Shown here: positions 1-7,488 of the stretch, one piece after another | Numbering within the stretch: position 1 is the first letter of the stretch | Layout: each line of letters begins with the position of its first letter | Assembly (NCBI GenBank): GCA_965222205.1 | Contig: OZ244932.1 | Span: 1,116,001-1,180,000 of the forward strand | Direction of reading: 5' to 3' | Length of the DNA stretch: 64,000 nt | Source of the DNA: RHLJ01 sp965222205 | GTDB lineage: Bacteria; Bacteroidota; Rhodothermia; Balneolales; Balneolaceae | Notes under the pieces: generated by a model | What the model was told of the DNA's origin: nothing | Database searches by the model: none | What the model saw: the letters and a program-made list of their open reading frames with translations, nothing else | Translations under genes and position numbers: made by a program

Positions 1-436
1 GTTTTACAACGATATTGTAGCTCGATATAAGGATGAGAATGAGATTTCCATCGAATATTATTCCGGTAAGTCAGATCCTTTTCCAAGGTTAATTGGGGAT
101 GTACTTCTGGAGCAGCATACTGCTAGTGAGAGGCATCACGAGAAAGTAGGTTTAAAGTACGAAAAGGATAAAAATCCGTATAGAACGGCGAAAAGTACAA
201 TCAAGACTCTGGAGTTAAATTTCTTCAAGCATAAGCTGACTGAGCTTTCCGAAAAGTATAAAACCGCGGATGAGGAAGAGAAAAAGAAAATAATTCGTGT
301 ACAGGCTGACGTTCAGTCTAAGATCACATTAAGAGAAAAAATGGATTCAGACGATTTTTACCCCGATCCGGATGGAACTTCTGAAAATGTAGTAAATGAA
401 AAAGTGTTTGAGTATAAAATGAAAAGTGACAAATGA
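1..436 (+). CDS. C-terminal fragment, possibly DNA primase DnaG
   Basis: An open frame runs from the window edge (codons start at base 2) to TGA at 434-436, giving about 144 residues of a protein whose start lies outside. The visible part is charged and probably helical, with a stretch TLELNFFKHKLTELSEKYK followed by a lysine/glutamate-rich helix and an acidic tail DDFYPDPDGT. A helical C-terminal region with alternating charged helices and a DVQSKITLREK-like segment resembles the helicase-binding end of bacterial DnaG primases. This is a resemblance by eye only; no catalytic motif is in the window. The gene converges on the next one across a hairpin. Confidence 0.45.
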   Translation, partial: FYNDIVARYKDENEISIEYYSGKSDPFPRLIGDVLLEQHTASERHHEKVGLKYEKDKNPYRTAKSTIKTLELNFFKHKLTELSEKYKTADEEEKKKIIRVQADVQSKITLREKMDSDDFYPDPDGTSENVVNEKVFEYKMKSDK

Positions 437-438
437 TT

Positions 439-491
439 AAGTGAAAGTTGATGGAATCTTTACAGAGACCATCACCTTTCAACTCTCACTT
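439..491. terminator. Hairpin between convergent genes
   Basis: A 13-base arm AAGTGAAAGTTGA (439-451) pairs with TCAACTCTCACTT (479-491) with one mismatch. It lies exactly between the end of a plus-strand gene and the end of a minus-strand gene, so it could end transcription from both sides. Confidence 0.5.
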
Positions 492-493
492 AC

Positions 494-898
494 TCATCCT
501 TCCTTTTGAAAATTAAACATCCAACGAATACCATACTTGTCTTCAAGCTGCCCGAAAACCGCTCCCCAGAAAGTGTCTTGCAATTCCATGTGAATGGTTC
601 CCCCTTCAGATAGTTTACCCCAGGTAAGGCGCATTTTTGTTTCATTCTCGAAGTTAAGATTTAAATGTACATTATCTCCCGGCGTTATATCCTTATGCGG
701 TGCGCCATCAGAAAATTGTATCCGACCTCCATCGAACGTTAATGTGGCGTGCATTACCTTGTCTTTATAATCTTCTTCAACAGGCATGTTTGCTTCGCCA
801 AATCGTTGTAGATAGGAGATTTCGCCTTTAAAAACCGCTTTATAAAAATTGATTGCCTCTTCGCAATTTCCCCGAAAAAATAGATATGGTGTAATCAT
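494..898 (-). CDS. VOC superfamily protein, PhnB-like
   Basis: This 134-residue protein begins MITPYLFFRGNCEEAINFYKAVF, the hallmark opening of the PhnB/DUF1338-like branch of the vicinal-oxygen-chelate fold (glyoxalase/bleomycin resistance superfamily). It ends WGAVFGQLEDKYGIRWMFNF, the usual closing strand of this family (typical: WG..fG...D.fGv.W). Length fits a single domain of two beta-alpha-beta-beta-beta repeats. The family includes proteins without known enzymatic activity; substrate cannot be read from the sequence. It stands alone on the minus strand, with its stop just beyond the shared hairpin. No signal peptide, so it is cytoplasmic. Confidence 0.85.
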   Translation of the reverse strand: MITPYLFFRGNCEEAINFYKAVFKGEISYLQRFGEANMPVEEDYKDKVMHATLTFDGGRIQFSDGAPHKDITPGDNVHLNLNFENETKMRLTWGKLSEGGTIHMELQDTFWGAVFGQLEDKYGIRWMFNFQKEG

Positions 899-939
899 TT
901 GGTATTTCTTAATGAATGAAGACTATAATAGCTAAAAAA

Positions 940-1611
940 CTAAATACGTGTCAAAGCATACACTAAAATGTTAACACCCATTTTTAAAGCTCTTTCCCGA
1001 ACTTCACCCGGGTTGTTATGAACTTCAGCATCTGCCCAGCCATCTCCAAGATTAGATTCGTAAGTGTAGTAAACCACAAGCTTCCCATTCAGGAAGAGCC
1101 CAAACCCCTGTGGATTCTCATTGTCATGCTCGTGAATTTTAGGGAGACCGTTCTCAAACTCATATACCTGGCTGTAAATTGGATGATTGAATGGAAGTTC
1201 AAGTAATTCCTCATCAGGAAATACACGCGAGAGGAGTTCTTTGATGTGTTCGTCAAGCCCATAATCGTCATCTACATATAAGAAACCACCATTTTCCAGA
1301 TATGTTCTTAGGTTTCGGATTTCGGTATTATTTGCAGTAATGGTACCGTGTCCTGTAAGAAACAGGAAAGGATAGGAGTGTATTTCTGAACTTCCGAGAG
1401 CAACATCCTTATAATCAGGCTCGATAGAAATTGGAATATTCCGGTTTGTGAATTCAATCAGGTTTTTGAGAGAAGAAGGATCATTATACCAGTCACCTCC
1501 GCCCCTGTATTTCACTCTTGCAATCTCGAATGATCCGGATTGTTGGGCAAAAACCGGTGCTAAAAAACTACCGATAACAATAAAGTAGATTGCTTGCTTA
1601 AATATTCTCAT
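940..1611 (-). CDS. DUF4159 domain secreted protein
   Basis: A 223-residue protein with an N-terminal signal peptide (hydrophobic residues about 7-22, cleavage near FAQ-QSG). The mature part opens with FEIARVKYRGGGDWYNDPSSL and continues with LTGHGTI and a GGFLYVDDDYG segment, the pattern of DUF4159, a class I glutamine-amidotransferase-like fold common in Bacteroidota and Myxococcota. The function of the family is unknown; in many genomes it sits near MoxR/VWA gene sets, which are not seen here. The gap to the DUF4249 gene on its right, which lies upstream on the same strand, is about 40 bases. Confidence 0.8.
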   Translation of the reverse strand: MRIFKQAIYFIVIGSFLAPVFAQQSGSFEIARVKYRGGGDWYNDPSSLKNLIEFTNRNIPISIEPDYKDVALGSSEIHSYPFLFLTGHGTITANNTEIRNLRTYLENGGFLYVDDDYGLDEHIKELLSRVFPDEELLELPFNHPIYSQVYEFENGLPKIHEHDNENPQGFGLFLNGKLVVYYTYESNLGDGWADAEVHNNPGEVRERALKMGVNILVYALTRI

Positions 1612-1652
1612 ATCACCAATCTAACAAACCATGAGCGTAAATAGTATCAATT

Positions 1653-2552
1653 CTAAAAATTCGGATTCCTTTTAATGAAGGTATTAATAGTATCAGTAGC
1701 CATTGCCCCAAACAAGCCAATTCCTCCTTCTATACTAGTGAGTACATTCTGAATTTCACCAGGAGAAAGAGTAGACCCGCCAAGTTGCACATCGTTAGAT
1801 CGGATATAATCATAGATGTTATCGTCAACAGTGGTAGCTATAATTTGATTTTCCTCGTAAAAAGCCACTGCTAACCATGGGTATCGAATTGTAACCGTTC
1901 CATCAGGAAATTGAGTAAAATTACCTTCATTTAGAAGCCCTGATGAGTTAACTGTAAATTCTTCTAAGTCTTCTTCATCTTCATAAAAATCGAGATATAT
2001 AGAGGTAAGGTTTTCTACTACTGGATCTTCTGAAATTGTAGTAAATACGAACACATTCTGTCTACCTGGGTAAGAACTTTCAGATAGAGTTACAGAGAGT
2101 TGTTCACTGGACTGATAGATAAGAGTATCAAGGATTCCGGCTATCACTCTGAATGTATCGGGTACAACAGCAGTGGCTCTAACTTGATCGGTTATATTAC
2201 CGTCATAAATTTGAATATTAAGTTCATAAGTCCGGGTTGGAAGTACACTATGGCTTACAGTAGGTTGATAGATGCCAGGTTCGCTCATCACATAGGTAAA
2301 AACAGAATCAACTCCAGCTCCACTTGTACTTAATAACCTGATCTCAACATCGGCGTTTCGAATGGCATTTTCTTCAAAATCATAGAAGTCGAATGCTGGA
2401 ACAGTAGTAGAAAGACGAACCTGCTGAAGGTCACGGTTTGCTACTATATAAGACTCAACCACATAAAATTCTTCATAATCACTTTGTGAATACGTTTCAC
2501 AAGCAGATATGGCAATAACTAATAAAACAGATATAAATATTGAATTTCTCAT
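1653..2552 (-). CDS. DUF4249 lipoprotein, partner of TonB receptor
   Basis: A 299-residue lipoprotein: the signal segment MRNSIFISVLLVIAISAC ends in a lipobox (ISAC, Cys at about 18). The mature chain starts with a beta-rich region (VVESYIVANRDLQQVRLSTTVP) typical of DUF4249, an Ig-like extracellular family found almost only next to TonB-dependent receptors in Bacteroidota. It begins 3 bases after the stop of the receptor gene on the right, so the two are co-transcribed. By analogy with SusD-like partners it may sit on the outer membrane surface and help the receptor, but this role is inferred from gene context. Confidence 0.8.
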   Translation of the reverse strand: MRNSIFISVLLVIAISACETYSQSDYEEFYVVESYIVANRDLQQVRLSTTVPAFDFYDFEENAIRNADVEIRLLSTSGAGVDSVFTYVMSEPGIYQPTVSHSVLPTRTYELNIQIYDGNITDQVRATAVVPDTFRVIAGILDTLIYQSSEQLSVTLSESSYPGRQNVFVFTTISEDPVVENLTSIYLDFYEDEEDLEEFTVNSSGLLNEGNFTQFPDGTVTIRYPWLAVAFYEENQIIATTVDDNIYDYIRSNDVQLGGSTLSPGEIQNVLTSIEGGIGLFGAMATDTINTFIKRNPNF

Positions 2553-2555
2553 GAC

Positions 2556-4826
2556 TTAAAATTTTACTGTGTAAGAAATTGAAGGAAGTACCGGGAGAAG
2601 GGTTACATCAGTAACTTCAATCGGATTATCATCAAAATCGTAGTTTTGGAACCACACGTTTTTTCTGTTTAGCGCATTGATAATTTGTAGCTGTAACTCT
2701 GCATCCCCCAGGCCAAAGAAAGTGCCTGTACGGGAAAAGGAGATATCAAGCCTTTGATAACTGGGTAGCCGAACAGCATTCACTTCATTTACGGTGAACG
2801 AACCAATTTCTGAACCGTTTGAAAAAGGATCATCGAAAAGAGCGTATCTACCTAGTACTTCTGTATATGCCTGACCTGTTGCGTAATTAAATGAACTTGT
2901 TACTTTCCATTTTCTACTCAGGTTATAGTTTAGCACAAGGTTAATGTCGTTTCTACGATCGTATTTAGGAGGATAAAATCTTGCGCTTCTGCCGGCATCG
3001 CCAAGCTCGATATTGAAGCCGGGAAATTTACGCCAGGTATGAGCATAAGTATATCCCACAAAGCCATTGAAACGCCCGACCTGTTTTTCAAAGAATACTT
3101 CTATTCCGTAAGCATACCCTTCTCCAACTCTGAATAAATCGGAATAAAGTAGCCCAGCTGCATCAGGAAGGAAAGGATCCAGTTCAAACAAATCCTGCAT
3201 AGTGCGATAATACACTTCTATGTCTAATCCATAATTAGAAAAAGGAATGGTTTTAGCTCCTAAAACAAACTGATCGCCATAAGCGGGGTTTATTCCATCA
3301 TCTGAGGTTAACCAAATATCAAAACCTGAGAAAGCTTCATTAGTTATAAGAGTGAAAAACTGATTGTACCTGCCGTAAGCGCCCTGAAGTCTGATTCGGT
3401 CAGACATTTTTCTCTCAACAGAAAGTCGGGGTTCTAATCGTAAATATTCTCCGTCAGAGAAATAATTAGCCCTCAAACCTCCGATAATCTTCCAACGGTC
3501 GTCTGGTCTCCATGTATCCTGAACGTATAAAGAGCCATAGCGAGAATGAATTCGACTGCTAAAGCTATCCTGATTATCAAATCGGTCTTGTAAGTTTAGA
3601 GTAAAGACACCTGCCCAAATTCCTGTTGAAATCTGATGTTTCTCATTCGGTAAATATTCCAAATCAGATTTTAAAGAGTAATCATAAATATTGTTTTCTC
3701 TTTCGAAGGGAGTACCCGCAATTTCAAACTCAGGGAAATTGAAATACCTGGAACCAGTCAGTACAAAGTTGGAGAATAATTTCTCATTGAAAATGTGAGT
3801 CCAGGTTCCACTTACGGTCTGATTTCCATAGTTGAGTTTTATTTCAGCATCGTCGGCAAAAGGGAAGGTGACCTTATCGGTGCCGGTATAGGCAGCAATG
3901 GAAAATTTATCGTTTCGTGACGCATCGAAGTTTATTTTCCCGTTGAAATCGAGGAAATAGAATCTGGATGGGATGTTGTCATTATTTTGCCTTAGAGCGG
4001 CGAGCAGTGGTTCCAGTGTTGAACGCCTGAAAGCGAACATATAAGAGCCTTTTTTGATAGGTCCTTCTACAGAAGCTCTGGAAGCAAGCATTCCTAAAGT
4101 TACCGAGCCTGCCATATTATTCCGATTCCCATCTTTATTGTAAATAGAAAGAACTGAGCTTAAACGCCCTCCATATTCCGCGGGATACCCACCTTTGTAG
4201 AGCCGGACATCTTTAATAGCATCAGGGTTAAAAGTGGAGAAAAACCCAAAAAAATGACTTGGATTGTATACGGTTGTACGATCAAGAAGGATCAGCGTTT
4301 GATCGGGGCTGCCTCCGCGTATATATAAACCACTGGAGAAATCGGAAGCGGCTTTCACCCCCGGGAGAAGTTGAATGGAGCGGAATACATCTGCTTCAAA
4401 TACTGCAGGTAACGCTTTGATTAACTCAGTTTTAACCTGTGCCGTGCCTATCGATTTGAGCTCTTCCTTTTCTGCTTCCGATTCGACAATGATTTCTTCA
4501 CCCTGTACAAAATCAGGAACAAGTTCAATTTCGATCCTGAGATTCTCTCCTGGTGAGAGTGTAATTTCCCGCTGGAAAAGTTGATACCCGATATAGGAAG
4601 CTGCAAGTGTGTATGTGCCAGCTTCGACATTGGTAATGGTGAAATAACCCAATGTATTAGTAGAGGCGCCTCTGTTGTTTTCGAGGAAAGCTACATTGGC
4701 GCTGATAAGGGTTTCCCCTGTTTCAGCATCTTTTACATATCCGTTAACAGAAGCCGATTGTCTCGCCTCACTTGACCATGTGCCTGCGGCCAATACCACA
4801 AAGCACATTAATAATTTATTTACCAT
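2556..4826 (-). CDS. TonB-dependent outer membrane receptor
   Basis: A 756-residue protein with a signal peptide (about residues 1-21, cleavage at SSEA-RQS). Next is a carboxypeptidase-regulatory-like domain (NGYVKDAETGETLISANV, about 28-110), then a plug with LPGVKAASDFSSGLYIRGG (about 150-180) and RLYKGGYPAEYGGRLSSV, and a beta-barrel ending in the aromatic SISYTVKF. It imports an unknown ligand across the outer membrane using TonB energy. The downstream DUF4249 gene makes a two-gene unit. There is no neighbouring SusD or glycan enzyme, so the ligand could be a metal complex, peptide or other small molecule rather than sugar. Confidence 0.9.
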   Translation of the reverse strand: MVNKLLMCFVVLAAGTWSSEARQSASVNGYVKDAETGETLISANVAFLENNRGASTNTLGYFTITNVEAGTYTLAASYIGYQLFQREITLSPGENLRIEIELVPDFVQGEEIIVESEAEKEELKSIGTAQVKTELIKALPAVFEADVFRSIQLLPGVKAASDFSSGLYIRGGSPDQTLILLDRTTVYNPSHFFGFFSTFNPDAIKDVRLYKGGYPAEYGGRLSSVLSIYNKDGNRNNMAGSVTLGMLASRASVEGPIKKGSYMFAFRRSTLEPLLAALRQNNDNIPSRFYFLDFNGKINFDASRNDKFSIAAYTGTDKVTFPFADDAEIKLNYGNQTVSGTWTHIFNEKLFSNFVLTGSRYFNFPEFEIAGTPFERENNIYDYSLKSDLEYLPNEKHQISTGIWAGVFTLNLQDRFDNQDSFSSRIHSRYGSLYVQDTWRPDDRWKIIGGLRANYFSDGEYLRLEPRLSVERKMSDRIRLQGAYGRYNQFFTLITNEAFSGFDIWLTSDDGINPAYGDQFVLGAKTIPFSNYGLDIEVYYRTMQDLFELDPFLPDAAGLLYSDLFRVGEGYAYGIEVFFEKQVGRFNGFVGYTYAHTWRKFPGFNIELGDAGRSARFYPPKYDRRNDINLVLNYNLSRKWKVTSSFNYATGQAYTEVLGRYALFDDPFSNGSEIGSFTVNEVNAVRLPSYQRLDISFSRTGTFFGLGDAELQLQIINALNRKNVWFQNYDFDDNPIEVTDVTLLPVLPSISYTVKF

Positions 4827-4926
4827 AACCTGATGAACTAGAATTTAATTGCCGCCTTACACGAAGCTAAGCCCTAAAAGTTAGAAACTAATTCACATTT
4901 TAATGTGAAGAAATTATGTTGATTAA

Positions 4927-5817
4927 TCAGAGCCCTAAACCTGGTTGTTCTTTGTCTTCGTTCGGTATTTTTAAATTTGTTCCAAGTTCTTTATTAAGAA
5001 GCTTAATAAAATGAGCAGAAAGCAGGGGAGACTCCTTTTCAATATTCTGGTGAACAAAGAAATACAGTTTTTCAAGCCCTTGCTTTTTCCATGATTTCAA
5101 TCTTGCAACCCAATCATCAAGGCGGGGATAATCACTTTCATGATTTGCCCCTACATACCGTATAAAAGCGACGGGCGTGGTTAAACGCATGTGAAGCAGA
5201 TCACGCCTTCCGGCAGTATCAGTTATGATATTGACGACATTGTTCTCTTCAAATAGCTGATAGATCTGATTAGCTACAGCTTCATCATTGAACCAGTCGG
5301 TATGACGAAGTTCGATGGCTAATGGAAAGTCATTGGGCCATACTTCCAAAAACCTATGAATTCGGTCTATATCTTTAGGTTTGAAATCATCACGAAGTTG
5401 TAGAAAAATCATGCCCAGTTTTTCTTCAAAAGACCGAATAGGAAGAGTATACTCTTCAATTAAAGCTTCTACACCTTTAAGTCGTTTATAATGACTTATA
5501 CTGTTCACCACTTTGGGAAAGAACCTGAAGTCTTCGGGTGTTTTTTCTCTCCATCCTTCAACAACATCAGCTCCAAAAATACGGTAATGAGTGGCATTCA
5601 ACTCAATAGAGTTGAATTGTTTTGCATAATACTCCAGCTCGTCTTTAGTCCCTCTTGGGTAAAAGCCTTTCAGATCCTTTTTATTCCATTTTGCACATCC
5701 TACAAAAGCCTCAAAGTTTTTTGGATCTCCCTGATTCAGAATTTTTAAAGTATCAGGGTGGTCGGGAGGGAGGCTAAACTCAATTTCTTCTGGATTGGAT
5801 ACGCTGCCGAATTTCAT
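4927..5817 (-). CDS. DUF72 (YecE-like) TIM-barrel protein
   Basis: A 296-residue cytoplasmic protein with the DUF72 signature: FVGCAKWNKKDLKGFYP (about 38-54), YYAKQFNSIELNATHYRI (about 64-81), then FRFFPKV, LGMIFLQLRDDF, LAIELRHTDWF and a final YFFVHQN. This family (E. coli YecE) has a TIM-barrel fold and no assigned reaction; iron-sulfur or nucleic-acid roles have been suggested but are not shown. It lies alone between the TonB receptor and tmRNA genes, and its upstream side carries a perfect 19-base inverted repeat. Confidence 0.88.
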   Translation of the reverse strand: MKFGSVSNPEEIEFSLPPDHPDTLKILNQGDPKNFEAFVGCAKWNKKDLKGFYPRGTKDELEYYAKQFNSIELNATHYRIFGADVVEGWREKTPEDFRFFPKVVNSISHYKRLKGVEALIEEYTLPIRSFEEKLGMIFLQLRDDFKPKDIDRIHRFLEVWPNDFPLAIELRHTDWFNDEAVANQIYQLFEENNVVNIITDTAGRRDLLHMRLTTPVAFIRYVGANHESDYPRLDDWVARLKSWKKQGLEKLYFFVHQNIEKESPLLSAHFIKLLNKELGTNLKIPNEDKEQPGLGL

Positions 5818-5836
5818 TTAAAAAATGTTAAGGGTT

Positions 5837-5887
5837 AAATGCTCAATGTTAAATGAAAGTGAATTTAACATTTAACATTGAGCATTT
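5837..5887. repeat. Perfect 19-bp inverted repeat
   Basis: Arms 5837-5855 (AAATGCTCAATGTTAAATG) and 5869-5887 are exact reverse complements around a 13-base loop. AT-rich and without a clear T-run, it could be a transcription barrier between the DUF72 gene and ssrA, or a dispersed palindromic repeat unit. It lies just upstream of the DUF72 start (5817), so a regulatory role in that promoter is also possible. Confidence 0.7.
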
Positions 5888-5972
5888 ATAATTCTATAAA
5901 ACAAAACTGGGGGAATTGAGTTCTTTGTTGAGCCATAAAGTTTGTATATTTATGGTCGCTCATTGACTTATT

Positions 5973-6361
5973 GGGGGTGTACTGGATTCGACGGGATGAG
6001 TAACACCGCAGGTTGCATGTCGAGGATGTCCAATGGTTCTCGTGCCGCAAGGCATTCCTTTTGGAATAAAACATCCATTATGGATACAAAATAATTGACA
6101 ACAATTATTCATACCGCTTAGCAGCTTAAACTGCTTCGCCGTTCCTCTGGTTAAGTGCCTGTCATTGCCAGACTGAACGCCATACAAGATAGGATAGCGT
6201 AACTCGGTTTTCTGTCTTAGTTGCGTGAATCTTTACAGAATAGTGAGAAGTCGCTTGGTTACTGGGCTCGGCTTCTTGCGAAATTTAATCAGTAGCTAAA
6301 CATGTAGATATTTGCAGGTTTACCTTTTCGGACCGGGGTTCGACTCCCCGCACCTCCACCA
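5973..6361 (+). ncRNA. ssrA: tmRNA (transfer-messenger RNA)
   Basis: The 5' end GGGGGTGTACTGGATTCGAC (from 5973) and the 3' end GGTTCGACTCCCCGCACCTC followed by CACCA form the tRNA-like half: GGGGGUG pairs with CACCUCC (6351-6357), and ACCA is encoded at 6358-6361. A T-arm with GGTTCGACTCC is present. Between them are about 300 bases that hold the tag reading frame (6097-6129) and room for the usual pseudoknots. Length 389 is normal for one-piece tmRNA. With SmpB it would rescue stalled ribosomes and tag nascent chains for proteolysis. A hairpin terminator follows directly. smpB is not in the window. Confidence 0.95.
6097..6129 (+). other. tmRNA proteolysis-tag reading frame
   Basis: Reading GAC AAC AAT TAT TCA TAC CGC TTA GCA GCT TAA gives DNNYSYRLAA-stop. 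The ending LAA is the expected protease-recognised tail, and YSY recalls the tags of green sulfur bacteria and relatives. The resume codon is not certain: no Ala or Gly codon precedes GAC directly (the codons before it are ATA ATT), so the tag may begin at Asp or one codon earlier. Confidence 0.7.
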
Positions 6362-6366
6362 ATATT

Positions 6367-6404
6367 ATAGCCATCCAATTAAGTTTGGGTGGCTATTTAT
6401 TTTT
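6367..6404 (+). terminator. Rho-independent terminator of ssrA
   Basis: Arm ATAGCCATCC (6367-6376) pairs with GGGTGGCTAT (6387-6396) with one G-U pair, followed by a T-rich run TTATTTTT. Confidence 0.8.
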
Positions 6405-6410
6405 GATTCA

Positions 6411-6470
6411 GGTCGAACCGGGGTTCTGCCGAAGGTATTCCTTCGGAAGACTCCTAGTACCTCTACAAAT
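6411..6470 (+). repeat. Degenerate copy of the tmRNA 3' end split by a palindrome
   Basis: The stretch reads GAACCGGGGTTC, then a 22-base palindrome containing CCGAAGG-TATT-CCTTCGG, then GACTCCTAGTACCTCTACAA. Apart from the palindrome it follows the tmRNA tail (ACCGGGGTTC GACTCCCCGCACCTCCACCA) with a few changes. tmRNA 3' ends are common integration sites, so this looks like an old attachment-site duplication whose T-loop later received a small palindromic insert. Confidence 0.55.
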
Positions 6471-6475
6471 TACGG

Positions 6476-6511
6476 AAAGCCAGCTCGAAGAAATTCGAGT
6501 TGGCTTTTTTT
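6476..6511 (+). terminator. Strong hairpin terminator
   Basis: A 14-base arm AAAGCCAGCTCGAA (6476-6489) pairs with TTCGAGTTGGCTTT (6494-6507) with one G-U pair around a GAAA tetraloop and runs into seven T residues. It separates the tmRNA area from the following gene. Confidence 0.8.
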
Positions 6512-6548
6512 ATAGAGATTCTATTTATACATTTTTGCGGCTTGGGTA

Positions 6549-7211
6549 ATGGTCAAAAAAAAGATAACAATGAAGATTTTTATTTTATTATTTCTGTTCA
6601 TTTGCCCAACAATAGCGGCCGCACAACATCCTATCGAAAATCTGGATGGAAATATTTACTTGGAAGAGTTGGCTAATTATCAAGAAGTTGTAAAAACGGA
6701 CAAGTATAGTGTTTATAAAAAAATAGATTCGGATTACATATATCTCAGTATTAAATCGGAGGAGATATATGTTGCCAGTTTATGTGTCGAAGATAAGGAC
6801 CAAATATCCATACTACACGCTTCAGCTGCATTAGGCAAAATAGATTATCAAAAAAGCGGTAGCGATTGGGCAACTACTGAAGATTTTAGTTGGGGAATGA
6901 GAGAGGGTGAAATGGATGAAGAGACTATCCAAAAGAGAATTCATTATCTGGAAGAATTTGGCTGGGTTGCTAATACAATGGGTATGGGAGAAGTAGGAAA
7001 TACGGAGTTTATTTTAAAGCGATCATTTTTTAACGAATCAAGTATTTCGCTTGCAAGTGGTTTGATGCCAGCTTCAAATCCTGAAGTCATAATTCCTGTG
7101 CCATCAGAAGCTGCTGGTAATTGTGCCGAACATTCATTGGTTGCGGGAAGTCCTGATGAACAATACTCTTTCAATCCTGAATCATGGATTAAAATTAGTC
7201 TCAGCAATTAA
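6549..7211 (+). CDS. Hypothetical secreted protein
   Basis: A 220-residue protein not recognised as a known family. It has a signal peptide (KKK then a hydrophobic stretch FILLFLFICPTIAAA, cleavage near AAAQ-HPI). The mature chain is acidic, with a central SWGMREGEMDEETIQKRIHY segment and a C-terminal SLASGLMPASNPEVIIPVPS. It lacks membrane spans after the signal, so it is likely periplasmic or surface exposed. A second ATG at 6570 gives a more compact signal peptide and could be the true start. It stands alone, preceded by a terminator and followed by a 277-base intergenic region. Confidence 0.6.
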   Translation: MVKKKITMKIFILLFLFICPTIAAAQHPIENLDGNIYLEELANYQEVVKTDKYSVYKKIDSDYIYLSIKSEEIYVASLCVEDKDQISILHASAALGKIDYQKSGSDWATTEDFSWGMREGEMDEETIQKRIHYLEEFGWVANTMGMGEVGNTEFILKRSFFNESSISLASGLMPASNPEVIIPVPSEAAGNCAEHSLVAGSPDEQYSFNPESWIKISLSN

Positions 7212-7488
7212 GCTCCCTTTATTTAGTAGCCAATTGGTGGTTATCAGAATAATTAGAAAAGTATCCATTTTTTGATACCTCTTATAATCAAATTGTATGA
7301 TTCTTGTACAATTTATCCCACATTTCTACCCTGTTAATAGACAGAATAGTATTTGACCGCTTTCCTGTACTAATTGAGAAATTAATTTACATATTAGGTG
7401 AAAATTTAATTGCTTATATCAAGTATACCTAGCATATTGAGCATGTGCTTTGATAGCGCTTTTTTAGACGATAACGACATTAAGTACT
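7212..7488. promoter_or_regulatory. Leader region of the glycan locus
   Basis: This 277-base AT-rich gap precedes the TonB receptor gene. It holds an inverted repeat AAATTGTA (7290-7297)/TACAATTT (7307-7314) with a 9-base spacer, and a GTATACCTA element near 7425-7433. The octamer TATACCTA also occurs just upstream of the GntR/LacI hybrid regulator (31676-31720 area), so both places may bind that regulator. This is a visual match only. Confidence 0.35.

Noticed and set aside
5886..6187. Open frames on the minus strand across ssrA
   Set aside because: They lie fully in the tmRNA gene, whose ends and tag frame are clear.
6326..6361. tRNA-like 3' end with CCA
   Set aside because: It is the 3' half of tmRNA; no separate tRNA cloverleaf precedes it.
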